Shown: positions 30,862 through 41,511, numbered from the stretch's first letter. The stretch is 64,000 nt of DNA from Acinetobacter sp. A2 (GCF_012371325.1 NZ_JAAZQX010000008.1:23318-87317), one strand, 5' to 3'. The notes: generated by a model from the letters alone, not told the origin. Made by a program: numbers and translations.

Positions 30862-32274
30862 TTATTCTACACGTTCACCATGTTGGCTTAAGTCGAGTCC
30901 CATACGCTCATCTTCTGCAGCCACACGAATACCGATGGTTAGATCAATTACTTTTAAGATGATGAAAGTCAGTATAGCTGAGTAAGCAATGGTCGCTAAC
31001 ACACCTTCAACTTGCACCCAAAGTTGGCTCATCAAGTTGCTTGGTGCAGCATCGCCCATAATAAACTCGCTGGCAAAGAAGGCGGTTAAAATTGCACCGA
31101 CAATACCACCTACACCATGTAGTCCAAAGGCATCTAGAGAGTCATCAGCTTTCAGGGCGCGTTTTAAGGCAGTAATACCCCAGAAACATACGACACCACC
31201 AATTAAACCCATCGCTAATGCACCACCAACAGTCACAAAACCTGCTGCTGGAGTAATCACCACCAAACCTGCAACAGCACCCGATGCAGCACCTAATACC
31301 GAACCTTTACCACGTACCAGTTTTTCAACAACAAGCCATGCGATTGCTGCGGCTGCGGCTGCCACTTGAGTCACAACTAAGGCATAACCCGCTGCACCAT
31401 TCGCGCCTAAAGCAGAACCACCGTTGAAACCAAACCAGCCCACCCAGAGTAAACTGGCACCCAGTACAGTCAAAGTCAGGTTATGCGGAGCCATAGATTC
31501 ACGGCCCAAGCCCATACGTTTGCCCAACATGTATGCAGCAACCAAACCTGCAACACCCGAGTTAATATGAACAACAGTACCACCAGCAAAATCAAGTGCA
31601 CCATCATTGCCTAACCAACCACCACCCCATACCCAGTGGGTAATTGGTGCATAGACCACGACCACCCAGATCGCGATAAAGGCAACAAAGGCACCAAACT
31701 TCATTCGTTCTGCAATTGAACCACTGATAATTGCCACAGTAATAATGGCAAAGGTCATTTGGAATATCACAAATAGAATTTCAGGAATACTGCCACTGAG
31801 CGCATCGGTACCAATGCCCGCCAGCATGACTTTGTCTAGACCACCAATAAAGGCATTACCTTCACCAAAAGCCAAACTATAGCCCACTGCCACCCAGGCA
31901 ATACTGACCACGGCTGCTGCTACAAAGCTATAGGCCATAGTATTGAGTACGTTTTTCTTGCGTACCATACCGCCATAAAACAGTGCCAAACCAGGAATGG
32001 TCATGAGTAAAACTAAAGCAGTCGAAACTAAAATCCAAGCGGTATCGCCTGTATCTAATACAGCTTCTGGTTCAGCAGCTTCAGTCGTGCTGACTTCTGC
32101 TACAGCTGCAACTTCTGTTGTTGCATTTGTTGTTTCGATAGGAGATGTTTCGGCAGTTTCAAGCACTGCAACATCTGAAGTTGGTGCGGTGGCTGTTACG
32201 GCTTCTTCAGCCCAAGCAACAGAACCACCAAGAAGTGCGCCTGATAGACTCAGCGCGAGTAGCATTTTTTTCAT
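30862..32274 (-). CDS. amtB: ammonium transporter AmtB
   Basis: Trimeric inner-membrane ammonium channel. A signal peptide ends near residue 22 (AWA-E), then a low-complexity Ala/Thr/Glu/Val linker runs to about residue 72, then eleven membrane helices. The pore twin histidines are in GTVVHINSGVAG and AFGLHGVGG. The acidic, disordered periplasmic N-terminus makes it longer (470 aa) than E. coli AmtB (about 428 aa). It is 63 bp downstream of glnK, whose product blocks the channel when nitrogen is plentiful. Confidence 0.93.
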   Translation of the reverse strand: MKKMLLALSLSGALLGGSVAWAEEAVTATAPTSDVAVLETAETSPIETTNATTEVAAVAEVSTTEAAEPEAVLDTGDTAWILVSTALVLLMTIPGLALFYGGMVRKKNVLNTMAYSFVAAAVVSIAWVAVGYSLAFGEGNAFIGGLDKVMLAGIGTDALSGSIPEILFVIFQMTFAIITVAIISGSIAERMKFGAFVAFIAIWVVVVYAPITHWVWGGGWLGNDGALDFAGGTVVHINSGVAGLVAAYMLGKRMGLGRESMAPHNLTLTVLGASLLWVGWFGFNGGSALGANGAAGYALVVTQVAAAAAAIAWLVVEKLVRGKGSVLGAASGAVAGLVVITPAAGFVTVGGALAMGLIGGVVCFWGITALKRALKADDSLDAFGLHGVGGIVGAILTAFFASEFIMGDAAPSNLMSQLWVQVEGVLATIAYSAILTFIILKVIDLTIGIRVAAEDERMGLDLSQHGERVE

Positions 32275-32337
32275 TTGTGTCCCCCGACCTTTGTTTTTGT
32301 GAGTTATTAGGTACTCAGCAAACTTCGTGCCATTTTC

Positions 32338-32712
<375 letters not shown>

Positions 32713-32717
32713 TTATG

Positions 32718-32733
32718 TTCAAATTCCATGCCA
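32718..32733 (-). promoter_or_regulatory. possible sigma-54 promoter for glnK-amtB
   Basis: On the minus strand 32733-32718 reads TGGCATGGAATTTGAA, against the consensus TGGCACG-N4-TTGCW. The spacing is exact, with mismatches at the -24 element's C and at the -12 C, which is usually well conserved. The site is about 42 bp before the glnK ATG, and nitrogen-controlled glnK promoters commonly use sigma-54. Confidence 0.4.
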
Positions 32734-32951
32734 AAGTTCTAAGGTCGGGGGAAATTAGAAACCGTGACATGAGTTTTCTTTATACCTTATTTTATACATT
32801 TATATGGTTTTGATCTTCAAAAAATAGACATATTTACTAGAAGATTTACGATTTTACTCATCGAATAAATCCATATTTCGTCTGAAATGCTATAGTCTAT
32901 TAAAGACCAGTGCTACACTGCCTACCTTTGTCCATCTGTGTGGAAACAACA

Positions 32952-33179
32952 ATGATTGAAACTTTATTACAAGCCATTTTGGAACAAATTGAACAACCCA
33001 AAAAAGATTTAGAACATAATTTACGTGCTTTACTGAATGAAGCCGTGACAAAAATGGATTTGGTCTCTCAAGATGAGCTAGATCGTCAGCGTACTGCGCT
33101 GAATAATGCCAATTTGCGTTTAAATGAATTGTTAAAACAAGTCGAAATGCTCGAACAAAAGATGCAGCTCAAAAAATAA
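32952..33179 (+). CDS. ubiK: ubiquinone biosynthesis accessory factor UbiK
   Basis: 75-aa protein of the UbiK (YqiC, BMFP) family, which helps the aerobic ubiquinone complex and binds UbiJ. An N-terminal helix (IETLLQAILEQIEQPKKDLE) is followed by a long C-terminal coiled coil (about residues 38-72). The ATG at 32952 has GGAAA upstream; the frame extends to 32910 without need. It lies just before comM; I recall this ubiK/yifB proximity from Acinetobacter and related genomes. Confidence 0.85.
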   Translation: MIETLLQAILEQIEQPKKDLEHNLRALLNEAVTKMDLVSQDELDRQRTALNNANLRLNELLKQVEMLEQKMQLKK

Positions 33180-33248
33180 GCACCAATTTAGTGCCATAAA
33201 AGACCAAACACCTATAAAAATAACGCACCAAAACGGATCATAATAATA

Positions 33249-34737
33249 ATGTCTTTTGCCAAAGTTTATACACGGGGGCTATTGGGTCTGCACGCCCCTG
33301 CCATTGAAGTCGAAGTCCATTTAAGTCAGGGTTTACCCTCTTTGACGATTGTCGGCTTAGCCGAAGCGGCAGTCCGTGAAAGTAAAGATCGGGTACGGCT
33401 CTGCCATTATCAATAGTGGTTTTCAATTTCCAAGCAAACGTCTAACCATTAATTTAGCACCAGCAGACTTACCTAAAGATGGTTCTCGCCTTGACCTTGC
33501 CATTGCTTTGGGCATTTTGATTGCTTCAGGTCAACTGCCCGAACACAGTAGCGATGGTTTAGAATTTATTGGTGAACTGGCTTTAGATGGTCAATTGCGT
33601 CCAACTACAGGTACGCTGAGTATTGCGATTGCCTGCCAACAGGCACAGCACTGTTTAGTTTTACCCGAACAAAATGCGCAAGAAGCCGCACAATTACCAG
33701 ACTTTGAAGTTTTTGCTGCCAATCACTTAAAACAAGTTTGTGAGCATTTGGCACAACATCAGCCACTTCATAAAGTCACGCCAGTAAACCAGCCTTTGCT
33801 CTCGGCTTCGGCTTTTGATCTGGCAGATGTAAAAGGGCAATTACGCCCAAGACGTGCTTTGGAAATTGCAGCAGCAGGCGGACACTCCTTGTTGTTTAAA
33901 GGCCCGCCAGGCACAGGTAAAACCTTGTTGGCTTCTCGCCTTGCCAGTATTTTACCGCCCTTAGATTTACAAGAAAATTTACAAGTTGCGAGTATCTACT
34001 CAGTCGCCAACACACCGCATACTTTTGGGCAACGCCCATTTCGTGCCCCACACCATACTGCCTCTGCCGTAGCATTGGTCGGGGGTGGCTCATATCCAAA
34101 ACCTGGCGAAATCACGCTGGCGCACTTAGGCGTGTTGTTTTTAGATGAATTACCTGAGTTTGATAAGAAAGTATTAGAAGTATTGCGGCAACCGTTGGAG
34201 TCTAAAGAAATTGTGATTTCTCGGGCATCGCGACAAATTACCTTTCCAGCGAACTTTCAATTGGTGGCTGCAATGAACCCCTGCCCCTGTGGTTATGCTT
34301 TTAATCAGGACGTGCGCTGTCAATGCTCTACAGAAAGTATTAAACGCTATCAAAATCGTATTTCAGGGCCACTGTTAGACCGCATTGATTTACATATTGA
34401 TGTTCCACCACTACAAGCCCATGAATTACAAGACAGTAGACCTGTTGAAGATTCCGAAACGGTGCGAAAACGCGTAATTCAAGCTTATGAATTGCAAATG
34501 CAACGACAAAAGGGCTTAAATATGTCGCTCAGCCCAAAACAATTAGAACAGTTTGCCCTATTAGATGGCACTGCACAGGATATTTTAACCATTGCACAAC
34601 AACGGTTAAATTTGTCTGCACGCGCTTATCATCGGGTGTTACGCGTCGCACGTACTATTGCAGACTTGGCGCAAAGTGAACAGATTCAAAGCGGCCATTT
34701 GAGTGAAGCATTGTCTTATCGTGGCAATCCAGCCTAG
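33249..34737 (+). pseudogene. comM: comM (YifB family AAA+ helicase) with a single-base frameshift
   Basis: ComM is a hexameric helicase that promotes branch migration during natural transformation. From the ATG at 33249 the frame gives a normal N-terminus (MSFAKVYTRGLLGLHAP) up to VRESKDRVR, then one extra base within 33397-33402 shifts it to a stop at 33414-33416. The +1 frame immediately continues with the expected SAIINSGFQFPSKRLT and is intact to 34737. The downstream part has Walker A GPPGTGKT (about base 33901), the LFLDELPEF Walker B, and the MG-chelatase-like C-terminus. Removing one base restores a protein of about 495 aa. Either a recent mutation or a sequencing error. Confidence 0.9.
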
Positions 34738-34756
34738 GCGAAAATATTGAGATATA

Positions 34757-34789
34757 AAAACAGCCCATTGCCATGTCTAAGCAATGGGC
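34757..34789 (-). terminator. hairpin terminator downstream of the TorF-like gene
   Basis: Perfect 9-bp stem GCCCATTGC / GCAATGGGC with a 9-base loop. On the minus strand TGTTTTTAT follows, so it probably ends the gene at 34860-35612; on the plus strand no T tract follows. Confidence 0.65.
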
Positions 34790-34859
34790 GAGTTATCTTG
34801 TTATTCTTTTGGATGTTACTCCCAATTGGAGCTTCTTATTTATCCTAAATACAGAGGAC

Positions 34860-35612
34860 TTAGAATGCTTTGGTCAAAGTAAACACAGCACCTGTTTCAA
34901 CACCACGCTTCGCAGCGTGTGACATGCCATCTGTATCAATATCTGTACCAACTGCAGCCAATTCAGCAGATAAACCTTCTACTGATGCAAAGCTATAGCT
35001 CACACCTGCTTTCCAGTCGATATAACTGTCTTCACCACCACCAAAATCAAAATCATCTGCTAGGGTGTAACCAATACCCGCAACACCTGAAAAACCTGTA
35101 TCTGCAAACGGTACGCTATAAGTTGCATTGAAATACCAAGCATCTGTATCACCACCTAGAAAATCATTGGAGTAGTTAATTGCGGTAGATAAGCTGGCAT
35201 CTTTAAATCCTACATCGCTAAAGCCCAATTTGGCATAGGCTTCCAACCAGTTTAAATCGCTTTCACTTGGGTAAAGGTAATACCATAGACCCACGTCTAA
35301 TAATGGCTTGCTGGCAAAACTGTCTAAAGTAGTGGCATAACCCAAATAAGGGTCAAGTTCTAAATGTGCTGTGCCGCCAAAATCGACATTGGAACCCCAC
35401 ACACCTGCATAAAGGCCTGAATCATGGCTCAACGCAAAACCCGCTTGCACCGCAGGATCACTCATTGTTTGTGTCATGCCACGAAAACGATAATCACTGG
35501 TCATTGCCGCAGTACCACTAAAAGACAATGCTGAAGTTGATTCTGATGCCATGCTTAGACCAGATGCTGCCATCATCGCTGCTGCAAAAAGTGTTTTAAA
35601 TCCCATGTTCAT
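34860..35612 (-). CDS. TorF family putative outer-membrane porin
   Basis: 250-aa protein with a signal peptide ending near residue 22 (LSMA-S) and an all-beta pattern of alternating aromatic strands, with DYRFRGMTQT at the N-terminus and the terminal Phe (TLTKAF) required for outer-membrane insertion. The opening SGTAAMTSDYRFRG motif is characteristic of this family; substrate unknown. Start at 35612 with GGGGGA six bases upstream. Monocistronic. Confidence 0.8.
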   Translation of the reverse strand: MNMGFKTLFAAAMMAASGLSMASESTSALSFSGTAAMTSDYRFRGMTQTMSDPAVQAGFALSHDSGLYAGVWGSNVDFGGTAHLELDPYLGYATTLDSFASKPLLDVGLWYYLYPSESDLNWLEAYAKLGFSDVGFKDASLSTAINYSNDFLGGDTDAWYFNATYSVPFADTGFSGVAGIGYTLADDFDFGGGEDSYIDWKAGVSYSFASVEGLSAELAAVGTDIDTDGMSHAAKRGVETGAVFTLTKAF

Positions 35613-36768
35613 GATTATTCCCCCTGCATCTGATGAGATGCTTGTGTCTATTGTTGTTTAACTCACATGGAGAATTGCAAACCGTGTGCCAACATTCAAA
35701 AAAACAAGATTTCCCATACTTAGAATAGCCTCACAACCACATATAAATAATTGTTATTTATATTTATTTTCAAATTAATAAATTTCTTATTTTTATCACT
35801 GTGGCCTATAAGATACTTTTTTTATTCTTTTTAGGTAGATGTTTAAGTCATATTTACTGTGCAGATACCGAATACATTGCAATATTTTTGATGTGCCTGA
35901 CTTAGAACTCCATTTTAAACTACCTAAAAAAGTGCAATAACATTTATTCCCACATCTTTGCATATACTAAAAACTGGGACAAAGTCATTACTCATATGCT
36001 TATAGCCCCTTGCCCATTAAGGGCAAACAGCATGTTTGGCCTAGAAAAAATATTTTTGAATGCGAATAATTTTTTTGCACCAAGAACATGCATATCATTC
36101 AAATTGTTAAACCGAATAGCCAATGTGAGATTTCAGCAGCATTGTGGCAGGCCGATGCAATCTCTTCTGAAGTTATTACACTTAAAAATTTAGCGAAAAG
36201 AGAAATACTAATTGGGTCAAATTCATCAAAAACAGCGCAAATAAAACACTGTATTTCACATGAAATACCTCATAGCTAAAAACTATTAGTTACCCCATAA
36301 ACACCTTTCTATTTTTTATACTTTTAGTTCAAATAAAAACCAAAATATCCAACTTTATCTATTTTTAAATTTAAAACCGCACTTTTGAAGAAATACTTAA
36401 CAAGATGAAATAAATATAAAACTTTAGGTTTTTACTTACTTATTTCGCCATAAATTCTTAACTTAAACTGCTGAAATATTAAACAAAGATGATTTTATGG
36501 CTAAAATTTACAAAAAACTTAAAGCATTGCTCCCAAGTCATCCATTCTAGCTGTTCAGCTCATTTAAAATTATGTTTATGTTTTTACTAAAAATTAAAAT
36601 AATTATTAAACTTTTAAAAATTCAATATTTTTAATGACCCTACAGTTTATCGAAAAAATGCTTAACTTTAGTGTCATAAGCACCTTAAAAATGATATTTT
36701 CGCGCCTAAATAGCGATACAATTCGGCTACGTTTCAACTACACATTTACTGCATGAGGCTCTCTCCCA
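35613..36768. other. 1.16-kb AT-rich intergenic region
   Basis: Between the divergent TorF-like and OprD-like porin genes. Strongly AT-rich with many T/A runs, so promoters for both porins are likely here. Short open frames (35996-36193, 36088-36279) overlap each other, lack good ribosome-binding sites and resemble nothing I know. A 7-bp inverted repeat GTATTTC-acat-GAAATAC (36251-36268) could be a regulator site or chance. No tRNA or repeat seen. Confidence 0.6.
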
Positions 36769-38091
36769 ATGCTGAAATCTAAAAAACTGACACTTGCGTT
36801 ATTGATCAACGCAGCGCTTATTTCAACTGCATTTGCTAGCGAACAAAGTGAATCTAAAGGCTTTATAGAAGACGCAAACGGTTCGGTTTTATTCCGTACA
36901 GGCTATTTAGCTCGTGACTATAAAGATGTAGCCCCTGATACAGATACCAGTTCATTTGCACAAACAGCAATCATAAAATTAGATTCAGGCTTTACCAAAG
37001 GTGTAGTCGGTTTTGGTGCAGGGATTATTGGTGATGCTTCATTCAAGCTAGGCGAAAATGCGCATACGGGCAACGGAATGATTCCAACACATAATGATGG
37101 CTCTGCTTATGACCATTGGGCACGTGGTGGTGCTTATGTAAAAGCACGTATTTCCAATACAACAGCAACTTACGGTACACAAGTACTCGATTTACCTGTA
37201 TTAGCTAGCAACACTGCCCGCTTAGTACCTGAATATTTCACGGGTGTACTCGTTCAAAGCAATGAAATTGATAACTTAAACTTGGTTGCAGGTAAATTTA
37301 CTGAAAACCAATATTCAAGCCAAATCAATTCAGATGGTAATCAATTAGACCGTGCTGTGGTATGGGGCGCGAAATATACATTTAATGATGACTTAAAAGC
37401 ATCTTATTATGGTGTTGATGTTAAGGATAAATTAGATCGTCACTATGCCAATGTGAACTATAACCACGGCTTAAAAGATGATGCTGCTCTTAACTTTGAT
37501 CTAAGCGGCTACCACACAAAATTCTCTAAAGATGCTTCAACTTATTCAGCAACAGGTACGATTGCAAACACTGCCTATGGTACAAATGCAGAGAATGGTG
37601 GAATTGCAGGAACAGAGAAAACCAATGACATTTGGGCGATCTCTACCTCATATAGCAAAGATGTACACAATGTGATGTTGGCTTACCAACAAAACTTTGG
37701 TGATGTAGGCTATGACTACGGCGGCAACGCAGATGGTGCTCAATCTATTTATGTACCTAACTCGTATTTGTCTGATTTTGTAGGCAATGACGAAAAATCT
37801 TTAGGCTTACAATACAACTATAACTTTAAAAATCATGGTCTTCCAGGTCTAAACTGGACAACTGCTTTTGTTTACGGTTGGGATATTGATGTTCGTGACC
37901 AAGCAAAAGAAGGACAAGAACGTGAATTCTTTAACCAAGTGAAATACACCGTTCAATCAGGTTTTGCGAAAGATGCTAGCTTACGTCTACGTCATTCATA
38001 CTACCGTGCAAACGATGAATACAAGAGCGTATATATGCCAGACACCAACGAATGGCGTATCTGGTTAGATATTCCTGTGAAATTATTCTAA
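36769..38091 (+). CDS. OprD family outer-membrane porin
   Basis: 440-aa outer-membrane barrel with signal peptide (ends at TAFA-S, about residue 23), the OprD opening GFIEDANGSVLFRTGYLARDY-type strand (residues 31-51), many WxxxTSYSKD/VYGWDID strand motifs, and a terminal Phe (IPVKLF). OprD-family channels take up small carboxylates or basic amino acids; in Acinetobacter these are called OccAB proteins. Which substrate is used cannot be told from sequence. Monocistronic, ended by the terminator at 38114-38146. Confidence 0.87.
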   Translation: MLKSKKLTLALLINAALISTAFASEQSESKGFIEDANGSVLFRTGYLARDYKDVAPDTDTSSFAQTAIIKLDSGFTKGVVGFGAGIIGDASFKLGENAHTGNGMIPTHNDGSAYDHWARGGAYVKARISNTTATYGTQVLDLPVLASNTARLVPEYFTGVLVQSNEIDNLNLVAGKFTENQYSSQINSDGNQLDRAVVWGAKYTFNDDLKASYYGVDVKDKLDRHYANVNYNHGLKDDAALNFDLSGYHTKFSKDASTYSATGTIANTAYGTNAENGGIAGTEKTNDIWAISTSYSKDVHNVMLAYQQNFGDVGYDYGGNADGAQSIYVPNSYLSDFVGNDEKSLGLQYNYNFKNHGLPGLNWTTAFVYGWDIDVRDQAKEGQEREFFNQVKYTVQSGFAKDASLRLRHSYYRANDEYKSVYMPDTNEWRIWLDIPVKLF

Positions 38092-38113
38092 TTTCTCAGA
38101 ATAGAAACCCAAT

Positions 38114-38146
38114 AAAAAACCTGCACAAAAATTGTGCAGGTTTTTT
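38114..38146 (+). terminator. strong bidirectional terminator between the OprD-like gene and ppa
   Basis: CCTGCACAA / TTGTGCAGG stem with A6 before and T6 after; serves the convergent OprD-like gene and ppa. Confidence 0.92.
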
Positions 38147-38188
38147 ATCTCAGCTTTAAAATAAAAAGCTTAGCAGGCTAAGCGCAAA

Positions 38189-38725
38189 TTATGGATTTGC
38201 TGCTTTATAACCTTCAATTGAGTTCAATACTTCTTGTTTTGCAACATCTGCACCTTCCCAACCACTTAACTTCACCCATTTACCTGGTTCTAAGTCTTTA
38301 TAGTGTTGGAAGAAGTGTTCAATTTGGCTGATCAACAATGGTGGAAGATCAGTATATTCTTGAACATCTTTATAAATTGGGGTTAGTTTTTCGTGCGGAA
38401 CAGCAACCAGTTTCGCATCAATACCACCGTCATCTTCCATGTTCAATTTACCCACTGGGCGGCAACGAATCACAGAACCTGGCTCTACTGGATGTGGTGT
38501 TACGACCAATACGTCTAACGGGTCACCATCCAATGAAAGTGTATTTGGTACATAACCGTAGTTCGCTGGGTAGAACATTGCTGTACCCATAAAACGGTCT
38601 ACAAATAACGCATCAGAATCTTTATCAATTTCGTATTTGATTGGCGCTGCATTGGCAGGAATTTCAATAATTACATAGATGTCATTTGGTGCATCTTTAC
38701 CCGCAGGGATATTGCTGTAGCTCAT
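38189..38725 (-). CDS. ppa: inorganic pyrophosphatase
   Basis: Soluble family I pyrophosphatase that drives biosynthetic reactions by hydrolysing PPi. The metal-binding signature DGDPLDVLV is near residue 65, preceded by the YPANYGYVP motif; later ligands are in the EDDGGIDAK region. 178 aa from the ATG at 38725 (MSYSNIPAG); the extra six residues to 38743 are not conserved. Confidence 0.95.
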   Translation of the reverse strand: MSYSNIPAGKDAPNDIYVIIEIPANAAPIKYEIDKDSDALFVDRFMGTAMFYPANYGYVPNTLSLDGDPLDVLVVTPHPVEPGSVIRCRPVGKLNMEDDGGIDAKLVAVPHEKLTPIYKDVQEYTDLPPLLISQIEHFFQHYKDLEPGKWVKLSGWEGADVAKQEVLNSIEGYKAANP

Positions 38726-38849
38726 AGCATCACTCTTTAACAAGTTAAATCTTTTTAAAACCGCGTCAATTATAACGGTATTCGGTCTGGAATTACTGCG
38801 AGATTATACATCTGCCAAGTAAAAATACATATTTTCAGACCTGACTTGA

Positions 38850-39248
38850 TCAGGTCAGTTTAATCACCATCAATAAAATACAAATTGGGCAAAGCAATGA
38901 CAAAATCCAGACAATTGAGCGTAAAGTGGCCCAATTGGCTAAATAGCAAATGCCGTAAGCAATACGCAGTACAATATAAGCAATACCAAACATCATCACT
39001 ACCACTTGTGGGATGACCATATATTCGGCCATCAATACTGCTGCCACAAATAATGGTAGGCTTTCAAAACTATTTTGTTGCACTGCATTGGCACGTGCCG
39101 CTAAGCCTGTTGTTTTGGCTAAAAATTCACGTGGATTTTGATTATCTTCACTTTTAAAACCACCTGCCATTTTGGCCACTACCGTAAAAACATAGGGCAA
39201 TAGGCATGCAATAATAATCAGATAAACCACCCCACTTATGCTTTGCAT
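38850..39248 (-). CDS. MAPEG family membrane protein
   Basis: Four-helix membrane protein of the MAPEG superfamily (membrane-associated proteins in eicosanoid and glutathione metabolism). The signature RANAVQQNSFESLPLF (about residues 53-68) fits the family. Helices at about 3-24, 62-80, 82-105 and 112-132. Bacterial members may have glutathione transferase or peroxidase activity, but the role here is unknown. ATG at 39248 preferred over TTG one codon earlier. Confidence 0.8.
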   Translation of the reverse strand: MQSISGVVYLIIIACLLPYVFTVVAKMAGGFKSEDNQNPREFLAKTTGLAARANAVQQNSFESLPLFVAAVLMAEYMVIPQVVVMMFGIAYIVLRIAYGICYLANWATLRSIVWILSLLCPICILLMVIKLT

Positions 39249-39352
39249 CAATTTTTTCTCATAAACTGTGTTTAGAACTTATCATAACATGGCATTTCTT
39301 GAATAAATTTTGTTAAATAGCATGTTTTAAGCAATTGTATAAAGGATCCATT

Positions 39353-39733
39353 ATGGTCAGCCCTGATCAAAAGGAAATGTTCGATGTACTTGAAAAGCAG
39401 CGCCAACATCAACTGCGAGTGGATCGTGTTTTAAAAATTGTCTTACCCATTGTGGCATTTTTATTGATGGTGATTTGCGCCAACATGAACGTATGGTCCA
39501 CCATTTTTACGTTTATCGTATTGTGGGTTGCGTTTTATGCCGTGGGTATTAAGCGTTTACCGCTGTGGCACTGGCTAATTGTGATTGTGGTGTATTGCCT
39601 GATTGATAATATTTTAAGTTATGGCAGTTTCAATCAGTCTGGGTTTAGCCGACAATTTGGCGCTATGTTTATTTTCTTAGGCATTGTTGGTGTTGGCCGT
39701 CGTTATTTTGACCGCTGGCTCATGAAAGAATAA
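39353..39733 (+). CDS. small polytopic membrane protein, unknown function
   Basis: 126 aa with a charged N-terminal helix (QKEMFDVLEKQRQHQLRVDR, residues 6-25) and about four hydrophobic helices (28-45, 50-65, 73-90, 100-118). ATG at 39353 with AAAGGA upstream; frame extends to 39335. I do not recognise the family. Monocistronic, followed by a strong terminator. Confidence 0.65.
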   Translation: MVSPDQKEMFDVLEKQRQHQLRVDRVLKIVLPIVAFLLMVICANMNVWSTIFTFIVLWVAFYAVGIKRLPLWHWLIVIVVYCLIDNILSYGSFNQSGFSRQFGAMFIFLGIVGVGRRYFDRWLMKE

Positions 39734-39782
39734 TGCTGTTTTGTTCTAAGATATAACGATTGGTTTTCTAAAAAAGAACCAT

Positions 39783-39817
39783 AAAAAAATGCCCCTGAAT
39801 GTTCAGGGGCATTTTTT
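39783..39817. terminator. bidirectional intrinsic terminator
   Basis: ATGCCCCTGAA / TTCAGGGGCAT stem, minimal loop, A7 before and T6 after, between the convergent small membrane protein gene and fadD. Confidence 0.93.
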
Positions 39818-39834
39818 AGAATATGCTGAATGAA

Positions 39835-41511
39835 TTATGCAGTTTTACGCAAATCTTTACGTAAGATTTTACCCACGTTCGATTTTGGCAATTCATCCAT
39901 AAACTCTACATAACGTGGGCGTTTATAACCAGTTAAGTTCTCTTTAGCAAATGCCAATACTTCTTCTGTCGTCAATGAAGGGTCTTTCTTCACTACAAAC
40001 AGTTTAGGCACTTCACCTGATTTTTCATCAGGTACACCAATGGCAGCCACTTCTAAAACTTTAGGGTGTTTAGACACAACTTCTTCAATTTCAGATGGGT
40101 AAACGTTAAAGCCAGACACCAAAATCATGTCTTTTTTACGGTCTACAATTTTCACATAACCACGTGAATCCATCACACCAATGTCACCCGTACGGAAGAA
40201 ACCATTGATCATAACTTTTTCAGTTTCGTCTGGACGGTTCCAGTAACCACGCATCACTTGCGGACCACGGATTGAAATTTCACCTTGTTCACCCAGTGGA
40301 ACTTCATTACCGTCATCATCCAAAATAGCCACTTCGGTTAATGGCAATGGAATACCAATCGTACCGCTAAATTCTTCAGATGCAGGTGGGTTTGCAGTCG
40401 CAACAGGAGAAGTTTCAGATAAACCATAACCTTCAATAATGTTGGTACCTGTGACTTTTTTCCACGCTTCAGCTGTTGATGGCAATACTGCCATACCACC
40501 GCCCATCGCCATCTTCAATTTGCTGTGATCGAGCTGTTTAAACTCTTCATTGTTCACTAACGCATTGAATAACGTGTTTACTGCAGGGAAGAATGTCGGC
40601 TGATATTTACGCAATTCTTTCATTACCGCAGGTAAGTCACGCGGGTTTGGAATTAGTACGTTAGCCTGACCTTTATACATGCCGTAAAGTGCACACACCA
40701 TGAATGCAAAGATGTGATAAAGCGGCAATGCACAGAAAATACGGTCATCTGGCTGACCATCTTGTGCACCAAATTTACTTTGGAAAATACCATCACATTG
40801 CAGCATGTTAGCAACAAGGTTGCGATGCGTTAATTCTGCACCTTTAGATACCCCAGTTGTACCACCTGTATATTGCAATACAGCAGTATCACTTAAAGTT
40901 AAGCTTGGACGTTTGTAGTTGCTTGGACTCACTTTAGACATTGCCGCATTAAATTTAATGTGACCTGGAATGTTCCATGCTGGAATTTGCTTACGCACTG
41001 AACGTAAAACGAAATTCACCAAAGTACCTTTTAAAGCACCTAGCATATCGCCCACAGAAGCAACAACCACGTGCTTCACAGGAGTTTTACCAATAATGGC
41101 TTGATAAACAGAGGCAAAGTTTTCAACAATTACCAAAACTTCAGAACCTGCGTCATTTAACTGATGCTCAAGCTCACGCGAAGTATAAAGCGGGTTCACG
41201 TTCACCAACACTAAACCTGCGCGGAACACCCCCAGTGCAACAACAGGATATTGGAGAACGTTCGGCATCATCACCGCAACACGCGAACCTGGTGCCAAAC
41301 CTAAACTTTGTAGATAAGTTGCAAATTTACGGCTTGCTTCTTCAAGCTCACTAAAGGTTAAAACCTTATCCATAAAGATAAAGGCATCACGCGAACCAAA
41401 TTTTTGGAAATTGCGTTCAAAAACATCTACAAGTGACGTGTTTTCTGCAGGTAGCTCTACAGTTTCTGGAATCCCTGTCTTTTGGTATTCAGCAAACCAA
41501 ATCTTTTCCAT
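39835..41511 (-). CDS. fadD: long-chain fatty-acid--CoA ligase
   Basis: ANL-superfamily enzyme activating fatty acids to acyl-CoA. Motifs: P-loop YTGGTTGVSKGAE (about residue 210), GYGLSETSP (about 361), TGDIGVMDSRGYVKIVDRKK (about 437) and the adenylation lysine in LPKSNVGKILRK near the C-terminus. 558 aa. ATG at 41511 with GGAGAAA upstream; the frame continues to 41532. Monocistronic. Confidence 0.9.
   Translation of the reverse strand: MEKIWFAEYQKTGIPETVELPAENTSLVDVFERNFQKFGSRDAFIFMDKVLTFSELEEASRKFATYLQSLGLAPGSRVAVMMPNVLQYPVVALGVFRAGLVLVNVNPLYTSRELEHQLNDAGSEVLVIVENFASVYQAIIGKTPVKHVVVASVGDMLGALKGTLVNFVLRSVRKQIPAWNIPGHIKFNAAMSKVSPSNYKRPSLTLSDTAVLQYTGGTTGVSKGAELTHRNLVANMLQCDGIFQSKFGAQDGQPDDRIFCALPLYHIFAFMVCALYGMYKGQANVLIPNPRDLPAVMKELRKYQPTFFPAVNTLFNALVNNEEFKQLDHSKLKMAMGGGMAVLPSTAEAWKKVTGTNIIEGYGLSETSPVATANPPASEEFSGTIGIPLPLTEVAILDDDGNEVPLGEQGEISIRGPQVMRGYWNRPDETEKVMINGFFRTGDIGVMDSRGYVKIVDRKKDMILVSGFNVYPSEIEEVVSKHPKVLEVAAIGVPDEKSGEVPKLFVVKKDPSLTTEEVLAFAKENLTGYKRPRYVEFMDELPKSNVGKILRKDLRKTA

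Noticed and set aside
35996..36279. Two small open frames in the porin gap
   Set aside because: They overlap in different frames, lack ribosome-binding sites and show no recognisable motif.
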